Assembly: GCF_000497245.1 (NCBI RefSeq)
Contig: NZ_AWTC01000004.1
Span: 157,633-221,632, forward strand
Origin: Sporolactobacillus laevolacticus DSM 442
Lineage (GTDB): Bacteria > Bacillota > Bacilli > Bacillales > Sporolactobacillaceae
Direction of reading: 5' to 3'
Length of the DNA stretch: 64,000 nt
The position numbers and the translations under genes are program-made. A model generated the notes under the pieces. That model did not search any database. It was not told where the DNA came from and saw only the letters and a program-made list of their open reading frames with translations. Numbering within the stretch: the first letter of the stretch is position 1; every line of letters starts with the position of its first letter. Positions 43,333 to 52,163 of the stretch are shown in pieces.

Positions 43333-43425
43333 ATTGAGCAGGCATCTCTTCATAGGGATGGCTGCTCAATTAAATTGTTGAACCATTTGACCGAGATGTT
43401 TACGAAAATGTTTTGTATCGGAAAT
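43333..43425 (-). pseudogene. Transposase tail with hairpin (IS4-like remnant, copy 1)
   Basis: Read on the minus strand, about 43370-43415 encodes KHFRKHLGQMVQQFN followed by a stop and an imperfect hairpin, ATTGAGCAG...GCTGCTCAAT (43333-43370). Another copy at 44955-45030 encodes FPEHLVRLIQDY, stop, then hairpin GAGCAGCC...GGCTGCTC. FPEHLVRLIQD is a familiar C-terminus of IS4-family transposases. Only the tails survive. Confidence 0.5.
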
Positions 43426-43542
43426 CTAAAAAATGAGGTGGTTTTGCATGGTTGTGCACCTGTGATTGACGTGGAAGTAGTAGGTTCCGGATCCTGCTCA
43501 TCTCCTGATCCAGCGAGTTGAGCGTTTTGCGGTGGCATATGC

Positions 43543-43914
43543 TTATAATGATCGAACTTGCTTTAAGCTTCTTATTTCGCCTTCTTGGGTAATTGACCGC
43601 ATTGAAAGTGTAGTAAGGATCGTCGCTTGTTCATCAACTTTTACATTCAGTCCGGTTATGGCTTCTGAATTTTTAACAACTTGCTTTTGAATGACATCAA
43701 CTTTCTTCTCGATGCGGTCCAAGCGATTATCAATACCATCGAATCTTTGGTCAATTGCAGTAAATCTTTGATCAATTGCATCGAACCTTTGATCAATTGC
43801 AGTAAATCTTTGATCAATCGCATCGAACCTTTGATCAACTGCATCGAGCCTTTGGTTTACTTCTTTAAATCCTTGTCTCATTTCTGTGAGAATTAACTTG
43901 AGTTCTTCGGTCAT
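43543..43914 (-). CDS. Heptad-repeat coiled-coil protein
   Basis: 123 residues. Residues about 20-75 are eight near-perfect heptads of the form DQRFDAI / DQRFTAI / DNRLDRI, which continue into a longer amphipathic helix (VDVIQKQVVKNSEAITGLNVKVDEQATIL). It must form a long coiled coil, probably oligomeric. No membrane segment. ATG 43914 has GAGGAG 9 bases upstream. DNA-level 21- and 42-bp tandem repeats encode the heptads. I know similar short coiled-coil proteins only as hypothetical; some are called DUF1640-like or phage-associated. Confidence 0.75.
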   Translation of the reverse strand: MTEELKLILTEMRQGFKEVNQRLDAVDQRFDAIDQRFTAIDQRFDAIDQRFTAIDQRFDGIDNRLDRIEKKVDVIQKQVVKNSEAITGLNVKVDEQATILTTLSMRSITQEGEIRSLKQVRSL

Positions 43915-44144
43915 CTTGTGCACTCCTCTCTTATCATGGATGGTCGTTGTCTAACATATATAATTATATATGGAAATGCAGAGATTCGTATATATTTTTT
44001 GTCGATTAACTTTTTTCGATTTTGGGCTAGAGCTTATGTAATCCCGCTCATGTCATCGATTATACATGATCCATTGATCATTGCATGATCACGTGAGCGG
44101 CTACTTGTAAAAAGGGTTAACCAAAGGCAAAATGGCTAACCGTT

Positions 44145-44750
44145 TCAAGATTTTCGGGATCCTTTTGTCATCAATTCTTCTTTTAAAGGGGCTAACTTTT
44201 TTCGTAAACTTTTTTTCCAGGAGCGAACGGTGTGTTCGGAGACTTGGGCGGCTTCGGCAATTTGTTTGGTGTCCCAATCGCCGAATAAGGTGAGATTGAG
44301 GTACTGCGTTTCGCGGGGGCTTAGGTACGGGAGGTGATCTTCGAGGAGGCGGAGCATTTGCACTCTTTGTGGTTCGGGGGATTCATCGGGGATGTCATAT
44401 GCGTCGTCGGTGCTGCTGTACGCTTCACGACTAGCATTTTTGTAGTGCTTTCTGAGGTAATCGGAGAGTCTGCCGTTCATGGTTCTTGATGCGAAGGCGA
44501 TAAAGACATTTTCCGGATTTTTCTCGGTATCGACTTTGGTGATGTCGAACTTCTCATTTGCTTCCCAGAATGCGTAACGCGCAATTTGCAGTAAATCGTC
44601 GCGATCGGAGGGGCTGTACAGATAGTTGCCATACATATGGCCGTTTTGGCTAACGATTTTTAAGATCTTCGGTTCGTACTTCTTCATCAGTCTGTCAAAG
44701 GCGTCGTGCTTAGGCTCGAACGGGGCGGCAAAATAGTCGGTAAACGGCAT
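44145..44750 (-). CDS. Orphan sigma-70 family factor
   Basis: 201 residues. Region 2 resembles DDLLQIARYAFWEANEKFD (about residues 51-69) followed by FIAFASRTMNGRLSDYLRKHYK, and region 4 is an HTH (LSPRETQYLNLTLFGDWDTKQIAEAAQVSEHTVRSWKKSLRKKL, about 142-185). Regions 1 and 3 are reduced, as in SigH/ComX-like and small alternative sigma factors. AAAGGAG precedes the ATG. No anti-sigma gene is adjacent. What it controls is unknown. Competence (ComX-type) or stress are possibilities from the family only. Confidence 0.75.
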   Translation of the reverse strand: MPFTDYFAAPFEPKHDAFDRLMKKYEPKILKIVSQNGHMYGNYLYSPSDRDDLLQIARYAFWEANEKFDITKVDTEKNPENVFIAFASRTMNGRLSDYLRKHYKNASREAYSSTDDAYDIPDESPEPQRVQMLRLLEDHLPYLSPRETQYLNLTLFGDWDTKQIAEAAQVSEHTVRSWKKSLRKKLAPLKEELMTKGSRKS

Positions 44751-44954
44751 AATTGTGGAGCTCCTTTCGGGGATTCGTTTTTTGGTGAAGTTGAAGGTTG
44801 TGGAACGAGGATAAAGAATAGTGACGGAGAATGAAACAGTTAATCTAGTGAATAGCTCTTTGATTTATATATAGGAGGAACAGTAAAAAAGTGGTGAGAA
44901 AAATCAGAAATTATGTATGAAGTACTTTCCTTCAAATAAGATGAAACAGAAAAT

Positions 44955-45270
44955 GAGCAGCCATCTCAAAAATAGGGACGGCTGCTCTTTAGTAATCTTG
45001 GATCAGTCGAACGAGATGTTCGGGAAAAGCTGGTAAGTCTTAACTGAGAAATTAGGAAACTGAGAAGTTCAATGGTGCAGATGGCCTTGCGATGTATGAC
45101 TGACTTGTTGTAACGGAGATCCGGATATACTTTTTTCTCCCTGTCCGGTAGGGTACCACTTGACGATTTCGCGAAGAGCGAATTGGGGATCAGCAGCTCG
45201 GTGCGGCTGATTCGTGTTGCGAGGACTTTCATGGTCAAGCGGAGAAATGCTTGTGTCTTTCGTGGACGTT
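44955..45270 (-). pseudogene. Transposase tail with hairpin (IS4-like remnant, copy 2)
   Basis: The minus strand ends in LPAFPEHLVRLIQDY and a stop near 44992, followed by a terminator-type stem GAGCAGCC (44955-44962) / GGCTGCTC (44980-44987). Upstream, another frame reads FALREIVKWYPTGQGEKSISGSPLQQVSHTS, which looks like decayed transposase but is not certain. Stops and frameshifts interrupt everything. It is homologous in its last 60 or so bases to the tail at 43333. Confidence 0.45.
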
Positions 45271-45718
45271 GGGCAAATCAATCATCGAGATTCGCCGAGG
45301 ATTCATCGCGACTTTATCACGGCAATACTGTAATCCCTCCTTGAGTTCATCATACCTAATATTTACTAGAATAGAAATACAAATTTTGAATTATTTGTCA
45401 TTTGTCACCTATCTGTTCACACAATCGACAATTTATTACTAATATCACGAGTCTAAAGTAACGAATTATGGATATATATGGGATTAAATTGAAAAAATAA
45501 GTGGTTTATGAGTTTGATATGTCTATTATGATAAAATATGTATTTATTGAAATAAAATTCAAAAATAGTTTTTGTTCATAAGATTAAATAACCCTCATCT
45601 GTTGAATAGATAAGGGCTATTTGAGTTTGTCACATTAATTTTGTAAGCGCTTTTATTTACTGTGATGAAGTCTAAGAGGCTATCTCCTATAATTAGATGT
45701 GTAAGAGAGGTGAGGTCG
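45271..45718. other. AT-rich leader before the PTS regulator
   Basis: No gene. An imperfect hairpin (CCCTCATCT / AGATAAGGG) lies at about 45592-45620. A cre-like site is at 45642. The frame of the regulator is open from 45662, but a good ribosome site (GAGAGGTGAGG) places the start at 45719. Confidence 0.45.
45642..45655. promoter_or_regulatory. Catabolite-responsive element (cre) candidate
   Basis: TGTAAGCGCTTTTA matches the CcpA consensus TGWAANCGNTNWCA at all fixed positions except the penultimate C. It lies about 65 bases before the PRD regulator, so glucose repression of this sugar system is likely. Confidence 0.6.
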
Positions 45719-47743
45719 TTGGAGCTAGAGGAAAAAGAATTGATTAAATTGATCCTTATCCAGAAAAAACCGAGCTTATATGAAATTGAGAAGAATTTAG
45801 AAATGAGTCATGAACAAATAGTGCAACTGATTCATTCCATTAATCATCAGCTTATTTCTAATTCAGTTGAAGTCGTTGATGATGCATTGGTGGTCTCGGT
45901 CAAGTGCGCGGATGAATTGTATGGATTGCTAATAGGGACGCAGAATGCCGTTTCTTATGACGATATGAATTTCCGTAAAAGTTTGATTGAGATGGAACTC
46001 ATGACGCAGAAAATGCATCATTCGCTGCAAACTCTATCTGAGCGCTTTTATGTTAGCAGAAATACCATTTATTTGGACATGAAGCATATTAAGAAAGATA
46101 TAAAAGCGCAGCAATTGGAGCTTGGCTATTCAAGGAAGATGGGTTATCAAATTTTAGGTACGGAGTATCTGCTGCGAAATCATTTGGCTCAGCTCACGCG
46201 AAATTTGCTTAAATCTTTTTATGGGAAATCGTGTTTGAGTGTTCTCCATTTTGTTCATGAAGCTGATTACGCTAAGCTGAAAAAATGTTTGTCGCAGATT
46301 GAACAACTGACTCAAATTCAGTTGACAGATGAGCAAATGGAAGAACTTCCGTACATTCTGGCGGTTATTTTATGCCGTATTCGTTGTTATCCGCTATCGT
46401 GGTCGTTCAAAATTGAGAAATATGATATCCGTAATACGATCGAATTTCCAATTATTAAGGATTGTCTGAGCGATTTTACGTTCTTGAAGGATGTCGACAT
46501 TCTGTACCTGTCGCTGCATATTCTTTCTTCAAATCGAATAGAGTCGGCTTTTGACTTTATAAATAGTGAGGAAATCCTGTCAGCAATTGATCAGTTTGTT
46601 GAGACCATTAAAAACAAATTGGCTTTACAATTTGTTAAGGAAACAGAATTTAAAGAGAAGCTTCTGCTTCATGTACAACCGGCGATTTTCAGAAATCTAT
46701 TCGGTTTCCGGATTAATAATCCGCTGACTGATCGTTTCATAAAAGAGCATAGAGAAATCTATCTTTCTGTAACAGATGCAGTGGAGCCTTTTGAACAAAT
46801 TGTCGGCCATCCGCTTTCGGACGAAGAAATTGTCTATCTGTCAATGATTGTTCTGGGGTGGATCTATCAGTCGGAAGAGAGCAGAACGTGTTCGATAAAA
46901 GCGGTGGTGCTTTGCCCAAACGGTACATCAGTTTCTAAACTCTTATTAGAAAATCTGAGAGGTATGTTCCCGGAGATTGAGTTTGCTGGTGCTTATTCAT
47001 TCCGGCAATTTGAACAGATGGATTTAGATCTCGATTTCATTTTTACAACGAAACCGATAGAAAGCAAAGCACAAACGATTATCGTACCGCCATTTCTTGA
47101 ACCGGAAAGCAGAAAACAGCTTCGGGAGTTGGTGGCCAAACTTTTGTATACGGATGCTTCTATTCAAGCAAAAAGTGCGGTAAGTACCATAAAGGACTTG
47201 TTGCCGAAAGATAAGCTTTATGCTGCCGAAGCCTTGCTCAAAGTCTTTTTTGAAGAAAATAAAGAAATCTCATCCACTGTCACTTTTAAACCGAAAAAAC
47301 AAGAGCTAGATGATAGAAATATTGTGATTGTGGAGGATTCGGTTTCTTGGGGAGATTGTCTCGATGTTGTTTTTGCACCGATGATTGCCAGAAAGACGGC
47401 CGACATGGAATACCTTAGCCGTTGCAAAGATGTGTTTTACAGGAACTATCGGCAAATGCTTATTGGACCGAATATTTATCTGCCGCATACGGCTCCGTTC
47501 ATTGAGTTAGCGCAGCCGGACGTTGAGATTGCTGTGTTCAAACAGCCGGTCATTGATCCGGATGGGCATCATCTGCGGATTATGGTTGGGCTGGTTCCTT
47601 CAAAGACAAACGAACATGTTCCTTTATTACTGATGTTGAACGATATCTTTTTGGATCATCCTTCTCTTGAAACTTTAATGAATGCTGAATCGGTGTCTCA
47701 AGTGCTGAAAGTCTTTGAAGGAGGTGAGGCTATTGAAAAATAG
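45719..47743 (+). CDS. PTS-controlled transcriptional activator (PRD, EIIB, EIIA domains; MtlR/LicR type)
   Basis: 674 residues from TTG 45719. In order: N-terminal winged HTHs (EIEKNLEMSHEQIVQLIHSI and LSERFYVSRNTIYLDMKHIKKDI), two PRDs (about 165-275 and 280-390; the second has LLLHVQPAIFR with a His), an EIIB-like Gat domain with VLCPNGTSVSKLLLENL (Cys about 396), and a C-terminal EIIA-2 domain with IYLPHTAPF (His about 590). Phosphorylation at PRD, EIIB and EIIA tunes activity to sugar flux. The first PRD lacks the usual conserved His. It activates, by position, the aldolase/PTS operon that starts about 100 bases downstream. Confidence 0.9.
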   Translation: MELEEKELIKLILIQKKPSLYEIEKNLEMSHEQIVQLIHSINHQLISNSVEVVDDALVVSVKCADELYGLLIGTQNAVSYDDMNFRKSLIEMELMTQKMHHSLQTLSERFYVSRNTIYLDMKHIKKDIKAQQLELGYSRKMGYQILGTEYLLRNHLAQLTRNLLKSFYGKSCLSVLHFVHEADYAKLKKCLSQIEQLTQIQLTDEQMEELPYILAVILCRIRCYPLSWSFKIEKYDIRNTIEFPIIKDCLSDFTFLKDVDILYLSLHILSSNRIESAFDFINSEEILSAIDQFVETIKNKLALQFVKETEFKEKLLLHVQPAIFRNLFGFRINNPLTDRFIKEHREIYLSVTDAVEPFEQIVGHPLSDEEIVYLSMIVLGWIYQSEESRTCSIKAVVLCPNGTSVSKLLLENLRGMFPEIEFAGAYSFRQFEQMDLDLDFIFTTKPIESKAQTIIVPPFLEPESRKQLRELVAKLLYTDASIQAKSAVSTIKDLLPKDKLYAAEALLKVFFEENKEISSTVTFKPKKQELDDRNIVIVEDSVSWGDCLDVVFAPMIARKTADMEYLSRCKDVFYRNYRQMLIGPNIYLPHTAPFIELAQPDVEIAVFKQPVIDPDGHHLRIMVGLVPSKTNEHVPLLLMLNDIFLDHPSLETLMNAESVSQVLKVFEGGEAIEK

Positions 47744-47840
47744 CTGTGACTCGCTTCAAAGGTTTGTCTGATCGTCTTCTATATGTCTGGTTCTTATGAT
47801 CTGATCAATAGAAACAAAAAAAGGATTGGAGTGTTTGATC

Positions 47841-48500
47841 ATGTTAGACTATTTGAAACAGGAAGTATGTGAGCTGTCAAAAAAGGCTCAGAGGAGCGGA
47901 CTTTGTAAGCATAAATCAGGTAATTTTAGTGCGCGTGATAATGAAAGCGGTTTATTTGTTTTCACGCCGACAGGGGTTGATCGTGAACTGCTAACTCCTC
48001 GCGATATGGTCGTTGTTGACCAAGATGTTCATGTCATTGAGAACCTGTCCGGATTAAAACCGACTAGTGAGCTGCTGATGCACTTGAAAACCTATGAGGC
48101 ACGACCAGATGTGAGTGCAATTGCTCACACACATTCAATGTACGCTACTTCTTTTGCCATTATCAATAAGACAATACCGGCAATTGTTTATGAATTGCAG
48201 GCGCTTGGCGCGAAACGCGGATATGTGCCTGTCGCTCCATATGGGCGTCCGGGAACTTATGAACTAGCGAATCATGTTGCCAATACACTTCACGATTCAG
48301 ATGTTGCCTTGATGGAGAAGCATGGAACTATTGGCATTGGAAAAAACATTTATGATGCTTATCTAAAGGTTTCTTATTTAGAAGAATTAGCACAGATGTA
48401 CTATAACGTACTCACACTTAATGGCAGCAAGGAACCTGATGCACTTCCGTCTTCGGAAATCGTTCAATGGGCATATCCAAAAGAGGTTATCTTTTCATGA
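47841..48500 (+). CDS. Class II aldolase (L-fuculose-phosphate aldolase / ribulose-5-P epimerase family)
   Basis: 219 residues. Zn and catalytic motifs: GNFSARD near residue 30, LKPTSELLMH with the catalytic Glu (about 72), AHTHSMYAT (two His, about 93-95) and LMEKHGTIGIG (third His, about 155). These split a ketose 1-phosphate into dihydroxyacetone phosphate and an aldehyde, or epimerise. Being the first gene of a PTS operon, its substrate is probably the phosphosugar delivered by the PTS. ATG 47841 with GGAG 9 bases upstream. Confidence 0.85.
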   Translation: MLDYLKQEVCELSKKAQRSGLCKHKSGNFSARDNESGLFVFTPTGVDRELLTPRDMVVVDQDVHVIENLSGLKPTSELLMHLKTYEARPDVSAIAHTHSMYATSFAIINKTIPAIVYELQALGAKRGYVPVAPYGRPGTYELANHVANTLHDSDVALMEKHGTIGIGKNIYDAYLKVSYLEELAQMYYNVLTLNGSKEPDALPSSEIVQWAYPKEVIFS

Positions 48501-48518
48501 GTGTTGGGGGTGATTCAA

Positions 48519-49019
48519 ATGGCAAAAAATGATGTAACCTTTGATATGTTTTTCAAAAATGACTTGGTATTTCATGATGTAGATTGGGTGGATACAGCAG
48601 ACTTTTTTCATAAGATTTCCGAAAATCTTGTACGTGGGGGATATGTTGCGCCAACCTTCTATGGAGCAATTACCGAGCGTGAGCTGAATTATCCAACCGG
48701 ACTTCAAACGGCCTCAATTGGTGCAGCCATACCTCACGCTGACCCTGTTCACATTAAGGAGCCGTTCATCGCTGTCATTCGTCCGACACATTCTATTGCG
48801 TTTGCGCCGATGGGTGGGAGCCCGGATGATGAAAAAATCCAGGCAAAAATCATCTTCGTGCTTGGTGTTATGCGCAATGGTCTTCAAGTCAAAGTATTAC
48901 AAAGGCTGATGGGGATGTTGTCCGATGAAGCGGTGATTCATCAACTGCTCCAGGCATCAAACGAAGATGAGATTCTTCGAATTATTAAAAACTCATTTAC
49001 ATCGGAACAAACCGTATAA
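48519..49019 (+). CDS. PTS EIIA component, galactitol/fructose family
   Basis: 166 residues, EIIA-2 fold. The phosphorylated His is in IGAAIPHADPVHI (about residue 72), with VIRPTHSIAFAPMG and KIIFVLGVMR further on. It passes phosphate from HPr to the EIIB encoded next. ATG 48519 has GGGGGTG 7 bases upstream; GTG 48501 is out-competed. It follows the aldolase by 18 bases. Confidence 0.9.
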   Translation: MAKNDVTFDMFFKNDLVFHDVDWVDTADFFHKISENLVRGGYVAPTFYGAITERELNYPTGLQTASIGAAIPHADPVHIKEPFIAVIRPTHSIAFAPMGGSPDDEKIQAKIIFVLGVMRNGLQVKVLQRLMGMLSDEAVIHQLLQASNEDEILRIIKNSFTSEQTV

Positions 49020-49041
49020 AAATGAAGGGAAGAGAATGATC

Positions 49042-49335
49042 ATGGCAAAAATAATTGTTGCATGTGGTTCAGGTGTGGCAACATCACAGACGGTGGCTTC
49101 TAAAATAAACCGGTTGCTGAAAGAGAAAAAAATCAATTCAACGGTCGATGCAGTGGATATTAAATCTCTGGATAACTTTATCAAGGATGCAGATGTCTAT
49201 GTATCTATTGTGCGCACTAATAAAAAATTTACGATTCCGGTCATCAATGGAATTGCCTTTCTAACCGGTATGGGCCAGGACAAAGAGTTCGAGAAATTAG
49301 TGGATGCAATAAAGAAGGCAGATGCAAAAAAATGA
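49042..49335 (+). CDS. PTS EIIB component, galactitol family (GatB-like)
   Basis: 97 residues. The P-loop AKIIVACGSGVATSQTVASKI places the phosphocysteine at residue 8. ATG 49042 matches the start of family members; ATG 49036 is six bases upstream and equally possible by spacing. Part of the aldolase/EIIA/EIIB/EIIC operon. Confidence 0.9.
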   Translation: MAKIIVACGSGVATSQTVASKINRLLKEKKINSTVDAVDIKSLDNFIKDADVYVSIVRTNKKFTIPVINGIAFLTGMGQDKEFEKLVDAIKKADAKK

Positions 49336-49386
49336 CAAAATGACACAATGAAGAGACAAATCGGATGATAAACGGAGGGGAAAGTC

Positions 49387-50754
49387 ATGCAAATGCTTAA
49401 AGAAGTTGTCAATTATATTCTCAGCTTAGGTGCACCGGTTTTTGTACCGATCATCATGTTGATTGTCGGTCTGGTCGCCCGGATGAAATTCAAAGATGCT
49501 TTTTCGGCAGCATTGACTCTTGGGATTGCCTTTACAGGCATGACCTTGGTGATCAACTTCATGACAGGCGCGATTAGTCCGGCTGCACAAGCATTATCTC
49601 ATCGAACCGGGATTACTTTAACGGCAGTGGACGGCGGCTGGCCGGGAATGGCTGCTATCTCTTGGGCTTGGCCGTATGCGTTTCTGATGTTCCCGTTGCA
49701 AGTTGGCATTAATATAGTAATGCTCATCTTTAATTGGACGAAGACGTTGAATGTTGACATGTGGAATGTTTGGGCAAAGATTTTTACAGCCGTTATGGTT
49801 TCTTATATCTCCGGAAACATGATTATGGGTTTTATCGCGGCAGCGATTCAAGTTGTCCTAGAATTGAAGGCAGGGGATATCTGGGGACCGCGCGTTCAGG
49901 AACTGACTGGTATTCCGGGTGTCACGGTACCGCACCACATCACATTGCTCGCAACGATTCTTCATCCTGTTGAAATTGTATTAAATAAAACACCTTTGCT
50001 GAATAAAAAAGTGGATTCGGATTTTCTGAAAGAAAAAATTGGTATTTTTGGTGAAAACGAAGTCATGGGTGCAATCATCGGCTTGCTGCTTGGTTTCTCT
50101 GCAGGCTACAGCATTTCCGGCTCGCTGACTTTAGCAGTTCAATCGGCCGCAGCGCTCGTTCTGTTCCCAATGATTTCTAAACTGTTTTCTCAAGCATTGT
50201 CGCCAATTTCTGAAGGTATTTCCGAATTTATGCGCAATAAATTTTCAGATAAGGAAGTGTTCATCGGGCTGGATTGGCCGATTCTTGCCGGACGTAGTGA
50301 ACTATGGGTTGCCGTGATCATCACGATTCCGATTTTGTTGATTTCTGCAATTGTGCTTCCGGGTAACGCGGTTTTGCCATTTGCCGGCATTATCAATCTA
50401 TCATTTGTTGTAGCGGCACTGCTTCTGACTAATGCGAACATTATTCACATGCTCATCATGGGTCTGCTAACTTCGCCGCTCTTTCTATATGCAGCAACAT
50501 TTTTCGCACCTTATATTACACGCCTTGGAAAATCAGTCGGTACTGTTTCCATTCCGCATGGTATGATGCTGAGCTGGAGCACATTTGAATCACCGGATTT
50601 CCGCTTTCTGGCAGCGTTTGCCGCTAAGTTTAACATTTGGGCTATTCTTGCTCTAATTGCCTGGATGGGATTATTTTACTGGCTCTATAAGGATATCGAC
50701 CGGCAAAATAAAAAAGTTACGATAACGAATGATCAGGAAGTTGATCTGTCATGA
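49387..50754 (+). CDS. PTS EIIC component, galactitol family (GatC-like)
   Basis: 455 residues, about ten to twelve membrane segments. GAPVFVPIIMLIVGLVARMKFKDAF at the start and ISPAAQALSHRTGITLTAVDGGWPGMAAISWAWP are typical of GatC/SgcC permeases, and GLDWPILAGRSELWV is present in the later part. Ribosome site GGAGGGG. It overlaps the small gene that follows by four bases. Galactitol-type EIICs also transport pentitols and other polyols, so the substrate is open. Confidence 0.9.
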   Translation: MQMLKEVVNYILSLGAPVFVPIIMLIVGLVARMKFKDAFSAALTLGIAFTGMTLVINFMTGAISPAAQALSHRTGITLTAVDGGWPGMAAISWAWPYAFLMFPLQVGINIVMLIFNWTKTLNVDMWNVWAKIFTAVMVSYISGNMIMGFIAAAIQVVLELKAGDIWGPRVQELTGIPGVTVPHHITLLATILHPVEIVLNKTPLLNKKVDSDFLKEKIGIFGENEVMGAIIGLLLGFSAGYSISGSLTLAVQSAAALVLFPMISKLFSQALSPISEGISEFMRNKFSDKEVFIGLDWPILAGRSELWVAVIITIPILLISAIVLPGNAVLPFAGIINLSFVVAALLLTNANIIHMLIMGLLTSPLFLYAATFFAPYITRLGKSVGTVSIPHGMMLSWSTFESPDFRFLAAFAAKFNIWAILALIAWMGLFYWLYKDIDRQNKKVTITNDQEVDLS

Positions 50755-50972
50755 TTCAGAAAACATTCTGGTATTTGATGCTTGGATTATCTGTCACACT
50801 TTTTGTTATGACGATCGTTTCAAATAATTTTTGGCTGCTATTCGGAAGTCTCGTGCTTGCCTTTGTCGTTCGAATCAAGGGAAATAAAGTATTATTCGGG
50901 GCGTATGATCAAAAACGAAAAGAAAAAATCGAGCGAATCAAAAAGCTTCGGGCAAAGAAAAGCGGAGCATAA
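50751..50972 (+). CDS. Small membrane protein of a PTS operon
   Basis: 73 residues. Two membrane segments (WYLMLGLSVTLFVMTIVS, NFWLLFGSLVLAFVVRIK) and a strongly basic tail (KRKEKIERIKKLRAKK). Its start overlaps the EIIC stop (ATGA), so it is translationally coupled. I do not recognise the family; an accessory subunit of the permease is a guess from coupling. Confidence 0.7.
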   Translation: MIQKTFWYLMLGLSVTLFVMTIVSNNFWLLFGSLVLAFVVRIKGNKVLFGAYDQKRKEKIERIKKLRAKKSGA

Positions 50973-51005
50973 GGGATGAAAAATTGACTGTTGTTATTCT
51001 TAAAA

Positions 51006-51035
51006 AACCCGGGATTTAAAATTCCCGGGTTCTAT
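51006..51035 (+). terminator. Intrinsic terminator of the PTS operon
   Basis: AACCCGGGA (51006-51014) pairs with TCCCGGGTT (51023-51031), loop TTTAAAAT, followed by CTATT. About 35 bases after the last stop codon. Confidence 0.8.
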
Positions 51036-51148
51036 TCATTTTCCTTGAGAAATTGTAGTGACTGTTCCTAAGTTTAATGTTTTATAATGCTTCCTCACTT
51101 ATTTGAATCATGTAATTAAACCCTGCATGAAACAATCACAAATAAAAT

Positions 51149-51192
51149 ATTCGAGAAGGTGGGTCTAAAGAATCTCTCCCAACTTCTCGAAT
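51149..51192 (-). terminator. Terminator after the PHP phosphatase gene
   Basis: ATTCGAGAAG (51149-51158) pairs with CTTCTCGAAT (51183-51192), with further pairing inside. On the minus strand it is followed by ATTTTATTT, so it ends the gene at 51247-52035. Confidence 0.7.
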
Positions 51193-51246
51193 TTATACAC
51201 GCATACTATTGAACCGCCGTAGCAAAACTGTCCTGTTTCTAATATT

Positions 51247-52035
51247 TTACAATGTATCATCAATCATTCTTTTCCTGTTTTTAAAGTAAACAGGAGTCAG
51301 ATGTGCATCACGTGCCATAGCGACACCAAGCTGAAATTTGTTGCCAATCGTATCCGGAGTATGGTTGTCTCCGCCGATTGTTACATATTTTCCTCCCAGT
51401 TCAGAATAACGCCGTACAATACCGGCTAGACCGTCATAGAAATCCTGTTTACCGATTAGCCGCAGATTGATCTCAAGACAAATATCATGATGGATCAGAG
51501 CGGTTAGAAAATTATCGATCAGTACTGGAAAATCTTCGTAGCGTAATACGTTATCGCTATATTCAAGATAACGGCACGGATAGTCGATATGGGCAAACGT
51601 GTCAATGTATGGATTTTTGTTAATCGTATGCTCGGCATAGATCAGATAGCGGGCAAAGAAATCTGGTTTTGATAAAAAGTTTTTGGATTGATCATTCAGG
51701 ATATCGTAATCCTGAATATTATGTACAGAACCAATCACAAAATCAAACGGATGGTTTTCGACAATCTTCCGGTTACGCTCAATGTAGCTTGTCCGGTTAT
51801 CAAGGCCGAGCTCGATTCCGAGAAGGAGCCGATCGTTTCGATACGTTACATAGTCGCGAAAATAATCGTCGAGAGGAAATGTGATTTCTGATCCGTCAAC
51901 ATCACGTTCATTCAGGTCATAATGGTCCGTAATAATCAGATTAAGGTGATTACTATTTCCCTGTTTGATTGCATCCTCAATCCTCATCTCAGCATCAAAT
52001 GAGAATTTTGTATGGTTGTGCGTATCAAAGGGCAT
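51247..52035 (-). CDS. PHP-domain phosphatase (histidinol-phosphatase-like)
   Basis: 262 residues. Metal motifs: FDTHNHTKFSFDAEM (about residues 3-17), IITDHYDLNE, GIELGL, FVIGSVHNI, FAHIDYPCRY, and GGDNHTPD at the C-terminal side. The family hydrolyses phosphomonoesters such as histidinol phosphate. Lying after an organophosphate-type ABC operon, it more likely acts on an imported phosphoester than in histidine synthesis. No his genes are nearby. ATG 52035 with GGGAG upstream; TTG 52050 is unlikely. Confidence 0.8.
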   Translation of the reverse strand: MPFDTHNHTKFSFDAEMRIEDAIKQGNSNHLNLIITDHYDLNERDVDGSEITFPLDDYFRDYVTYRNDRLLLGIELGLDNRTSYIERNRKIVENHPFDFVIGSVHNIQDYDILNDQSKNFLSKPDFFARYLIYAEHTINKNPYIDTFAHIDYPCRYLEYSDNVLRYEDFPVLIDNFLTALIHHDICLEINLRLIGKQDFYDGLAGIVRRYSELGGKYVTIGGDNHTPDTIGNKFQLGVAMARDAHLTPVYFKNRKRMIDDTL

Positions 52036-52163
52036 GCTATCGTCTCCCAAGTATTCTATTAATTTTGTAACCCAATTTTATAAAAAAATATGATTGAACT
52101 AGGTCTTACTTAAATGGTGCAAACACCACAATGTCAGTTATTGTGTGGTCTTATCTAGAACGA

